Source: Toxorhynchites rutilus septentrionalis (lineage: Eukaryota; Arthropoda; Insecta; Diptera; Culicidae). Taken from it: 64,000 nucleotides of DNA. Made by a program: the position numbers and the translations under genes. This document shows, in pieces, positions 55,739 to 64,000 of the stretch; within the stretch, counting starts at the first letter, position 1; each line of letters begins with the position of its first letter. Under the pieces are notes generated by a model, which was not told where the DNA came from, searched no databases, and was given only the letters and a program-made list of their open reading frames with translations. The stretch lies in NCBI RefSeq assembly GCF_029784135.1, contig NC_073746.1:295392089-295456088 (forward strand). Reading direction: 5' to 3'.

Positions 55739-58367
55739 GTAGTTGCTTAGATTGCTAGTTTGTTTCAAGCAAGATTATATTACCTCCAACCGGGGTTAGT
55801 CAAGCAAGATTTTTTTCCCCTTTCTCCTGATTTCAACTTTTCATTCGTTTTGGAAAGGCTTCGCAGTTGGAACGTACGGTGTCTAGGGAAATTTTGTTCA
55901 ATAAAGAATGAACGTCTCTTGAAACTATCCAGAGTAAGCCCATGGTGAGCACCACATTAGTACCTAACTTAGGCATCATATACGTCATACAAAAAGCAAG
56001 AGGATTCAAATCAGGTGAATATGAACTTGAATCCGGAAAATTGTACCTGCTTTGTTCCTGGGTAGCTTTTGACTGATGTGATGGTGTAGAGCAGGGGTTC
56101 TCAAACTGTTTGGGTGAGAGACCCCTTTTCCAGAATGAAGTGATACCAAAGACCCCCATAGCTAAATTTCTTTAAAAATCTCTAGTTTTTTCTTATTCAT
56201 ACATAATGCTCATCAATTTAAAAACTTTGCGGTCGTTGAAATGAGAAAACTCCACCTTATTTTCTTATTAAAATTCAACAAAATAAATATATACATGAAA
56301 ACCTGTGATTATCAAGTGTAACTAATAATTTTTATATACACATTACTTACAAATACTTAAGTAGGTAATTAAATTTTGAAACTAATCTAAAAATTGCAAA
56401 GTAAAGATAAAAATATGTTCCGCAAAAACGCAATCTTACGTCAAAAACTATGGGTGGGTTATACCTAAAATACAACCGCAAGGTTGACGTATGACTCCCG
56501 TGGGCTTAGTAGGCATTTGAGTGTATTGATTAAATTATTGATTAAACCAGTGATTAAATGAAACAATTTCCGAATTCAGATGCGAACAAATCCCAATTTA
56601 GGTCAATTCATATATTGTGGAAAGATTACTCTCTTTGTTGCAAGTCGTATAGCATGATGCCTTGTTCATTTCATTCATCTCTCGTGGACTTCCAAAATAT
56701 GTGAACGAAAGAATGGCTAAAGGATCAATGTATTTTAAATTTCCCTCTGAATTTATTGCATCTCCCGAGTGTACGTACTTCTCGAACCGCAAATTGGCTT
56801 GATTTGTTGAACTTTAAGCACTCAGTTTTGATTTTGACATGTAAGTTGAACGCATATTGTTCAATCGACGCAATCGCAGCAAATTGTTATCAGAATTTTG
56901 CCAAACGGTATACGTAGAAGTTCAATTAGCTGAAGACATCAAGGAATGTCTTCCTATGCATTCTTGAATAACCGAGCCAAAGCATTGTGTTCATATCGCT
57001 CCTGAAGTCTGCAGATATTCCAGAGTGTAAAAATTCATGAGGATACAAAAGTACCCGCATCTTGCATCTATTTCGCAATGCCGATTTCCCCAAGCTCATT
57101 GAAATCTGTGCTGGGGAAACTCATCAAGTAGCCGCACCTTGCATCAAATTAATGTGGTGAATGAACAGAAAAAACGAAAACCAAGAAAACCGAACATATT
57201 AACTTTCGGTGACAAGTATCCTGAACGCTACGCTCTTTCAAATTATTTTTAACCACTTCATTTAAGTCCACTTTCACTGTGTAATCACGTTGTAATCTGT
57301 TGAATTAAATTAGTCGACGAGTGTATTATCACTCCAGGAAAACCAGGAATTTTCATTCAAAACCAGGAAGAATCAGGTGGATTAATGTTTTCAATTGTTA
57401 TTTAAATGTTTTATATACATTGATCTTCAATCAGAGAGTCAACGGAGTTTTCGTCGACACTTGAATCCCGTCTAGAGTCAGAGTCTCAAGTCGACGCAAG
57501 ATTGATTTTCCATCTTCCAGCAAACACAAACTTAAAGAATTACACCATTTCATTCGATTGATTTAGAATTCAGGCTGTTTAAAAACTATTCCACTGTAAC
57601 GCAGAATACACGCACGAGTAATGAATCTTCCTCAGCAAGTGGTAGACATGATCCCATGAATCTCTAGTGCTCTAGTGTTGAGCTCTTTCCGCATATGTTT
57701 CCGGACAGTGGAATGGTACCAAAGATGCAGCTCAGAAGAACTAAAATGAGCTACTTGATCACATAGGTATTGACCCATACTTTTTGAATGGCATCCATCC
57801 TTTACTCGAAAATTGCAAAGATATCGTTATCGGATTCGACGAAACGTTAAATAAGATTTCACAAAAGCAACAAATGGATGTTAGCGTCCGTTACTGGAAT
57901 GTAATGAAGGGAACGGTGGAATCCAGGTACATTGGCTCAGCTGTTCTAAGCTCAACGCGTGCACTGGAATTGTTCGACGGATTGAAGAAATATTTTGAAG
58001 CTAAACCTAGTGTGGAGTGGGTCAACTCAGCATTGACGGTCCCCATGTTAATTAGAGAGTAGTGAAGCAGTTGAATGAAGAAATTCTTGAAATCCGAAGC
58101 AGCCAAAACTACGATAAATAGCCCTGGACATGCTGCCATACCTTAAAACCGACGTAGCCGCAGTCTAAGCACAAAAAGAACGTAAGTACAAAGATACACA
58201 TCCAGATTCCCGTAGGAGCTTCGCTGCTGTTGTCACAGCCAGTACCTTTAGAGTAGTCGCAGAGGCTTTTGAGGATAAATTGTTGGGGGCTTTTCTTAAC
58301 ATCAGCTGCTGCAGTTCAACCATTTATGACGAGCTTTCAGAGTGACGAGCCTATAGCACCTTTTCTA

Positions 58368-59601
58368 AAGGGTGTGTCACATCAAATTGCATCACGGAAA
58401 AAACGCTGTAGAAATTCGCCCAGTAGACCGATCCTTTTGAAAATTTTAGAAATTTTAGATTTTCTTTTTATGCTCGCACCTTCCTCTTTACCCCGTCCAT
58501 AAGGTTCTGTACAACGTCAGGTTGTAGTCTTTTTTGAACAGAAATCCATTTTCTCTTGAAGTCCGCCTCCGATTTGACAACTTTTGGGTTCTTCCGGAGG
58601 GCCTGCTTCATAATCGCCCAATATTTCTCTATTTGGCGTTGGGCGGGTTCATTTCCTTTGGTACGAAGGTGACCCCGTTGTCTTCGTACCACTCCAACAC
58701 GTCCTTTGAATAGTGGCACGAAGCGAGATCCGGCCAGAAGATGGTCGGGCCGTCGTGCTGCTTCAATAGTGGTAGTAAGCGCTTCTGTAGGCACTCCTTA
58801 AGGTAACCTGCCCGTTTCCGTGCCGGTCATCACGAAGGGGGTGCTCCGCTTTCCGCAAGAGCAGATTGCTTGCCACACCATGTACTTTTTGGCAAACTTG
58901 GATAGTTTCTGCTTGCGAATCTCTTCCGGAACGCTGAATTTGTCCTCTGCGGAGAAGAACAACAGGCCCGGCAGCCCGACGAAAGTCCGCTTTGACGTAG
59001 GTTTCGTCGTCCATTACCAGGCAATGCGGCTTCGTCAGCAATCCGGTGTACAGCTTCCGGGCTTGCGTCTTCCCCACCATGTTTTGCCTTTCGTCGCGGT
59101 TAGGAGCCTTCTGAACCTTGTATGTACGCAGGCCCTCCCGCTGATTGGTCCGCTGTACGAATGAACTTGACAAATTCAGCTTATTGGCGACATCCCGGAC
59201 CGAACTTCTCGGATCACGTCTAAACTGCTTAACTACGCGCTTGTGATATTTTTCACCGACGGAGCATCCATTTTTGCCGTTCTTCACCTTCCGGTCGATG
59301 GTTAGGTTCTCGAAGTATCGTTTTAGTACTCTGCTGACCGTGGATTAGACGATTTCCAGCATCTTACCGATGTCCCGATGTGACAATTCCGGATTCTCGA
59401 AATGAGTGCGCAGGATTAATTCACGACGTTCTTTTTCGTTCGACGACATTTTTCCAAATTTACGAAAAATTGACAGTGAAGCATGGCCAACGTGATCTAT
59501 ACACTCTTATCTGATTATAAGCGAAAGCTAAAGATATAATTCCTAAAAATTAAATTTCTACAGCGTTTTTTCCGTGATGCAATTTGATGTGACACACCCT
59601 T
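58368..59601 (-). mobile_element. IS630/Tc1/mariner-type element with about 48-bp perfect ends
   Basis: Both ends begin AAGGGTGTGTCACATCAAAT and continue identically through CATCACGGAAAAAACGCTGT-AGAAATT. TA flanks both sides (58366-58367 and 59602-59603). The near-perfect ends show recent insertion. One transposase gene on the minus strand fills the 1234 bp, the usual autonomous size. It sits inside hAT transposase sequence that reads continuously once it is removed. Confidence 0.92.
58468..59449 (-). pseudogene. IS630/Tc1/mariner transposase (ITmD37E-like), frameshifted
   Basis: From the ATG at 59449 the minus strand reads MSSNEKERRELILRTHFENP, HRDIGKMLEIV and a stop (59347-59345). It then reads STVSRVLKRYFENLTIDRK, RDPRSSVRDVANKLNLSSSF, and the first catalytic motif CLVMDDETYVKADFR. 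Frame changes follow: KFAKKYMVWQAICSCGKRS and EWYEDNGVTFVPKEMNPPNA appear in other frames. The C-terminus is IEKYWAIMKQALRKNPKVVK with KRKWISVQKRLQPDVV, ending RKVRA. The family assignment is from remembered motif style and is moderate. Excision and insertion at TA is the known activity; this copy needs several repairs to work. Confidence 0.85.
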
Positions 59602-60945
59602 TATTCGAACTGATGAACCTTTTTAAACCAGTAATGAATAAATTGATCAAGCCAGCACTTTCGAAAGGGAATCTGAAGTCCCTTATAAAAGTCGATCTTT
59701 CCGATGATTCGTTTCTGCTAAGCAGCGACTAAAATTGAATTAGGATTCGCTGTAAACATTGCAATCAACAGTGTTGTGGAAACAATCAAGTTTATGAGAT
59801 AAATATCTTGATTTTTGACAGAACTGTAAAGAGTACTACATTCAATGTCTTCGAAAAATGAAGGAACGATCACCTCTGTCGTTTCCTCGACAAAGACACG
59901 ATATATTTGTGTATCCAGCTTTTATAGTTTGCAAAAAAGCGCATGAATTTCGCTCTTGAACATTTCGTCGAGAAAAATAGAATCAGTGATACCGTGGCGA
60001 ACAAAAGTAAACAGAAATTCCTCGAGTTTTTGGATACTTTGGGTTCGTGCGATATGCTAGACAACTATCGTCGATATGAAGAACGTTTGGACCTTTTGTG
60101 GGTGAAGAAATTCATAGGCGCTGCAAGAAGAGAATATACAAACTTGACTTTGTCAAAGAGATCCTCATTCTGTCGCATGGCGATGCTACATTGGAGCGAG
60201 GTCCTCCATGAACAAAGTATGTTTGGTGGTAAACCAAAATGATCCGAACTAGGTAGCTCAGCGCACTGTTCACAATGAATTCATCTTATTTTGCAATCAA
60301 CTTGCAACCAAAATGCAAGCTTGTTATGTTTGTTTGGACTTGAATTGGATCATGGCTTCATTCGTACTACTAAAATATTTGTCATTATTGTAACAAATTG
60401 CTTCACGTAATACTTAAACAGTATCATAAACAGTATCATGATAGTTTCAAATAAGAACAAATGTTAATTAACAAGGGTCGATTTTTAGACCTCGTCGACC
60501 TCCAAATTCAATTTTCGTTTGTGTCAACCCCTTGGAAACCGTGATCGACCCCACTTTGAGAAACCCTGGTGTAGAGTCTTGTTGGAAACAATTAAGTTAC
60601 TGTTTGACCAGGGGAAATACGTGCGAAGAATAGGAGGGGTATTTGTATTTTTTTTTGGCAAACATCCAAATATCCCCACTCGAGAAACATTTTGAAAACT
60701 TTAGAGGATCTCTAAATGTTTTGCTGCATATACTCGATCATTCTGCAGGTGAGGTTAATCTTTTTCCAAAAACATTTTCTCATCGAAGAATCTCACAACT
60801 CACGCCATTTCTGAACTATTGCTGCCTTCTGATTATTAGTGCACTCGTGAACGCGTTATTTTCTGTAAGTTGTAAGTCGAAGTTCCTTCTTCAAAATACG
60901 TTGGATGGATAACTGAGACATTCATAGTTGTCTGGCCATATAGAT

Positions 60946-62547
60946 TAATAAGGATTTCGCACATCCACCGTTTGTCCATTTTCGCCGCATGTGGGACACT
61001 TCTATGAACCAGTCCCCTTGAATTCCTCGATAGATAGTTTCGAAAACAATGTTATTACATTTATTACAATCACATTTATACAGCCATTCCATGCCAAGCC
61101 GATATAGTAGTTTTCAGATTTTCGTGAAAATTGATAGTTTTGTTCCTTAACGCAAAATATTAGACCCGCATTTCCATTTTGGGGTGGTCTAAAGAATCAA
61201 TTTTTATCCGTTTTTCTGAAATTGAATTTTTCCAAAAATTCATATCCTTTGAACTACAGAACCGATTCCGATGATCGACATATCAAATTGAAGCCAATGA
61301 ACCAATGAGTCTTCTTTGAAAAAAATATTATATGATTTATGTGAGGCATGGAACAGTTGTATATACACTTCAAAATAAAACCACTGCAATGCGTATTCAA
61401 TTCACCCATTTTGAAAAAGACCGTTTTTAAAACCAGTAGCAGTTACTTTAAATAACCCTGCAAACTGTGTTGTGCAGTAACTCAGCGGAAAGCCTCTACA
61501 CAATCTGAAAACGAACTCAGTTAAACAGATTTTCTCCCGTCTTCCTATGGGAATGAAAGCATTACTAATTTAATTAAAAATGAATACGATTTAAATTACT
61601 CCTTCACATTATGCTTATGTTATCAGAAGTTTTTCGCTAACAAGCTGATTACGAGCGGGAACGACTTTGCAGTTTGAAACTGCATTTTATTCCCTTACCA
61701 GCTTCTTCTATGTTGTGCAATGAGCGCTTGCTAGCATAAGACACACATAATCTGTTCGTCTATGGCAGTGAGCATATTTACTGATTGCATTTCCTTTCCG
61801 TTTGTTCGAAATGGAGAGCTTGCAGTAAAGCAATGCTTATAAAATTCATAAGATTTGCTTTCACTCTATCCGATTGCACTCTATTCTCTGATTTCAATCG
61901 TCTTGAGAGTGCAGTTCATTGGAATTATTTTGTGAATGTTGAACGATTTTAGGAGGAAACATTATTCAAACCTTGACCTTCATTGACGCTTCGCGTCGAC
62001 CGCATTGCAATAAAATGGTGGAAATTCAACACATGTTGCGAAGAGAAAAAGCATCTACGTATTGCCTGGCTTCCCGGTATTAATTTACCGATCAATATTG
62101 CATCGTTCTGGTTCCGTTGTTAAATGCCAGAGCCTCGCATGATGAGGTCACGGTTAACTGTTGCAATGACGGTTTAATTATTTATTTATTCTTTCCAGCG
62201 TGTTTTTCTTAACACTTTGCAACCGGTATTGAAGGACGCAAAAACTTACTCCAGAGGGTTTCGAAAATTGTCTTTCATATGGTGTCTTCTTTGTTGTGAC
62301 ATTGTATCGTGGGGGAATGAAGCTGTCAAGTTCACATGATGAATCTTCCTTGGAGGTGTTCCTGAATACGAAATTTAATCTACTTATAAATAATAACAGT
62401 TTAGTTGTACAATGTATTTCCAAAGATATTTTATTGGCATCTCCAAACCTATATACACACACTTTCAGCGGATACAGTAAAACTAATTCACACTAATCTA
62501 ACAAAATGCTTCAATGGTGACGGTCCTACGCTTAGTAGCCTGGGCGC
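60946..62547. other. No recognised gene
   Basis: AT-rich DNA. The frames at 62178-62462 (minus) and 62296-62496 (plus) have no motif. The segment 61100-61400 has the feel of a dispersed repeat but no partner was found in this window. The 3' flank of the cuticular gene lies at the right end. Confidence 0.4.
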
Positions 62548-63068
62548 TTAGCGGCGATGGAAAGCATGATAGACAGGGGCATGGGCCACGGCAATGGCAG
62601 GTGCGTGGTGGTAGCTGGCGATTACGGGCGCGTGGTGTACAATCGGAGTATGCGATACGTAGGTCTTGGCGATCGGAGCATGGTAGACTGGGGCGGCTAT
62701 CAACGGCGCGGAGTGGGCAATCACCGGTGCGTGGGCTACGTAAGAATGAGAGTAAGGATGAGCGTGGTATCCGAGGTTCAGATGCAGACCACGTTTGGTC
62801 TTCATTGATTCGGACATCTGCTCGGCGCAAACGACGGCAGCGATAGCCAACAATACGATCTGGAAGGAAAATGAATTGATATGTTTAAAAAAAAAGAAAA
62901 CAGAAATATGTCTTATTATCAGTGTTCTATTGGTATTGAAATTTTTAGTTAAGTTTAGAAAAGTTTAGTAAACCTTACTACACTACCAACAAATGTAATT
63001 TTTTGTAAGGCATCGTTTCCTAAAATAGGCCTCAATTTTTGTTGTAGCTATGTTCTTACAAATCCCAT
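62548..63068 (-). CDS. Alanine/histidine-rich low-complexity cuticular protein
   Basis: The main exon 62859-62548 follows a CTTCCAG acceptor and encodes IVLLAIAAVVCAEQMSESMK, the signal-peptide core and cleavage region. Repeated HAPV, AAPVYHAP and SHTPIVHHAPV units follow, ending YHAFHRR and stop. Such YHAP/AAP-repeat proteins are secreted cuticle components in insects. A 9-base first exon at 63068-63060 (ATGGGATTT then GTAAGA) joins in phase across a 199-bp intron to give MGFIVLLAIAAVVCA. A short first exon with a few residues is usual for insect cuticular genes. MKF would be more typical than MGF, so the first exon is a prediction. Total 106 residues. No lesions seen. Confidence 0.8.
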
Positions 63069-63139
63069 TATTCGGCTATTAGCCGAATATTTCAAAATTA
63101 TGATCAAATTTCCAACACAACATGATCAAGGAGAAATCA

Positions 63140-63170
63140 CTAACAACGTCTGCTAATTATAGACGATATA
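63140..63170 (-). promoter_or_regulatory. Candidate TATA box of the small cuticular gene
   Basis: On the minus strand CCATTTATATCGTC lies about 100 bp upstream of the predicted ATG at 63068. This allows a transcription start about 30 bp downstream and a 5' UTR of about 65 bases. A perfect inverted repeat, ATTCGGCTATTAGCCGAAT (63070-63088), would fall in that 5' UTR. Confidence 0.45.
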
Positions 63171-63457
63171 AATGGTATTGGTATAAACTTATCAGCTACA
63201 CAAAACAACTCAACTTACTTACAATGTGGAGAAACGCGCTAGACCAATTACGTTGTTATAACTCTTCCAGCAAATTTATAATATTTATCCGTTGACAATG
63301 ACTTATGAATGCTCATTATATGATACTTCACTCATCATACAAATTATCATATAAGATTCAGTGGTGGCGATGAAACAATGGTCAAACCTTGGAGAATAGA
63401 TCGGAGACGCAAAAACATGCCGAATATGAATTTCACTAGCCATCAAAGCAAATTCTT
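63171..63457. other. No recognised feature upstream of the cuticular gene
   Basis: AT-rich flanking DNA. No open frame or repeat partner identified. Distal promoter elements of the minus-strand cuticular gene could lie here. Confidence 0.35.
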
Positions 63458-63580
63458 GGGGGTCTTCGTAGCCACATTGGTTGCGCTTTAGCTTAGTAAG
63501 CGATCGATCGTGAGTTCAAAACCACTGCGTCCATTACTTTGAACTATTGTGGTATACCCCTTTTTTATACTACACTTCAA
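63458..63580 (+). mobile_element. tRNA-derived SINE, copy 4 (head fragment)
   Basis: GGGGGTCTTCGTAGCCACAT followed by GCTTAGTAAGCGATCGATCG and GTGAGTTCAAAAC matches the head of the SINE at 4019, 52585 and 54697. After about 75 bp the similarity fades, and the body and tail are absent. Confidence 0.75.
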
Positions 63581-63602
63581 GCTTATCTACTACTTATTGA
63601 TG

Positions 63603-64000
63603 AAGGAGTAGACTGAAAGCTATAGCGGTCCAATGCATTCCCAGACAATTTTTGAAGAGCACTTGAAGGCATTTAGAGCTTTAAGTGCCGCTTGACTGTC
63701 AGAGAATATGCAGATGTTAGCATGTCTATACTTTCTTTTGAGGCAGACATTTAGACATTCTATTATTGCAGCTATTTCTGTCTGAAAACTGTTGGCCAGT
63801 TTCCCATATCCACAGAGATTTTTGTTCTGGGACCATACACTCCAGCACCTGTTCTGATTCCCATTCAGTCCCATCAGTGTAGAACATGATTGCACCATTA
63901 CGAACGTTGGGGCACCCTTCATCCCATACTGAGCGAGAATCTTCGATCACTCTGTATGGAATGTCATAATTGGTGCTAGGTTCCATCCAATCATTGTTCA
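63603..64000 (-). pseudogene. LINE RNase H domain fragment, runs off the window
   Basis: The minus strand encodes IMFYTDGTEWE (first Asp of RNase H) and, after a frame change near 63860, FQTEIAAIIECLNVCLKRKY (Glu), then HANICIFSDSQAALKALNAF (second Asp). The order and spacing are those of the RNase H domain of RNase H-bearing LINEs. The sequence differs clearly from the I-type copies B-D, so it is a different family. The rest of ORF2 would lie beyond position 64000 or is missing. Confidence 0.82.

Larger units (their letters stand above)
57784..60242 (+). pseudogene. hAT-type transposase, broken and interrupted
   Basis: The blocks CKDIVIGFDETLNKISQKQQ and MDVSVRYWNVMKGTVESRYI resemble the first catalytic region of hAT-related transposases (FDE-LNK motif). 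They are followed by LFDGLKKYF. After frame damage, AAAVQPFMTSFQSDEPIAPF lies just before the nested insertion at 58368, and YSNLMNLFKPVMNKLIKPAL follows at about 59602. A later block, 59943-60242 (FLEFLDTLGSCDMLDNYRRY, ERLDLLWVKKFIGAARREYT), is open for 99 codons. Several stops lie between blocks. The family joins DNA at 8-bp targets; this copy is inactive. Confidence 0.8.
56092..60568 (+). mobile_element. hAT element with perfect 8-bp target duplication
   Basis: The ends are CAGGGGTTCTCAAACTG and, reverse-complemented, CAGGGTTTCTCAAAGTGG. GTGTAGAG occurs on both sides (56084-56091 and 60569-60576). Both features are diagnostic for hAT transposons. The plus strand carries decayed hAT transposase sequence (57784-60242). 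Another DNA element (58368-59601) is inserted in that gene. Total 4477 bp, or about 3240 without the nested element. Confidence 0.92.
55790..60945 (-). pseudogene. Tc1-like transposase split by a 4.5 kb hAT element
   Basis: The N-terminal side lies at about 60945-60577 on the minus strand. It includes SIQRILKKELRLTTYRK, NQKAAIVQKWREL, a FLEWGYLDV-like stretch and PLLFFARISPGQ. The C-terminal side resumes at 56091 with PSHQSKATQEQ and shows YSPDLNPLAFCMTYMM and RSNCEAFPKRMKS, ending near 55833. SPDLNPL is the second catalytic Asp motif of Tc1-type enzymes. Stops and frameshifts are scattered through both parts. The hAT insertion (56092-60568) with its 8-bp duplication explains the split exactly. 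Confidence 0.8.

Noticed and set aside
62498..62846. Frames of 110 and 83 codons around the small cuticular gene
   Set aside because: They are other-frame readings of the HAPV repeat region and have no signal peptide or splice logic.

Overview
This window looks like heterochromatin-like or intergenic DNA from an insect, most likely a culicine (Aedes-type) mosquito. The inference rests on three things. The host genes are insect-like: a GS28/Gos28 SNARE and two low-complexity cuticular proteins. The introns are short GT-AG introns. The region is packed with I-superfamily LINEs, tRNA-derived SINEs, PIF/Harbinger, hAT, Tc1/mariner and MITE sequences of the kind that fill culicine genomes. No species can be named from the sequence alone.

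Only three host protein genes can be supported. Gos28 (plus strand, 20543-21495, five exons, 229 codons) is complete. A proline/valine-rich cuticular protein gene runs on the minus strand, with one exon at 39398-38979 and a last exon at 22304-22050; the two join in phase across an apparent 16.7 kb intron. A small alanine/histidine-rich cuticular gene lies at 63068-62548 (minus). Two broken histone H2A copies (about 8.87 and 10.17 kb) still carry promoter-like DNA and histone 3' stem-loops.

The rest is mainly nested mobile DNA. 1-7.5 kb: small MITEs, a SINE and a 5'-truncated LINE inserted in an older repeat. 7.5-14.7 kb: a palindromic element whose left arm carries a 5 kb hAT-like insertion (8-bp duplication; the empty site survives in the other arm) that contains the H2A pseudogenes. 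16.7-20.2 kb: a PIF/Harbinger element holding two further PIF-type elements, one with spliced exons that look like a captured host gene. 24.1-36.9 kb, inside the cuticular intron: three I-type LINE copies (A plus, B minus, C plus), broken by hAT, MITE and TA-target insertions and by a tandem 1 kb duplication. 44.3-47.7 kb: an AT microsatellite, a Helitron-like repeat and nested foldback repeats. 47.7-52.0 kb: the best LINE copy (D), with target-site duplication and poly(A). 52.6-60.9 kb: SINEs, Tc1 fragments and a three-level nest (Tc1 containing hAT containing an IS630/Tc1-type element). 63.5-64.0 kb: a SINE fragment and a LINE RNase H fragment running off the window.

The genes do not form a pathway. 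The main value of the window is its insertion chronology, readable from target-site duplications (TA, TAA/TTA, 8 bp and 11-13 bp), and possible transposon capture of host gene pieces. All homology calls come from reading translated motifs and repeats by eye; no database search was run.
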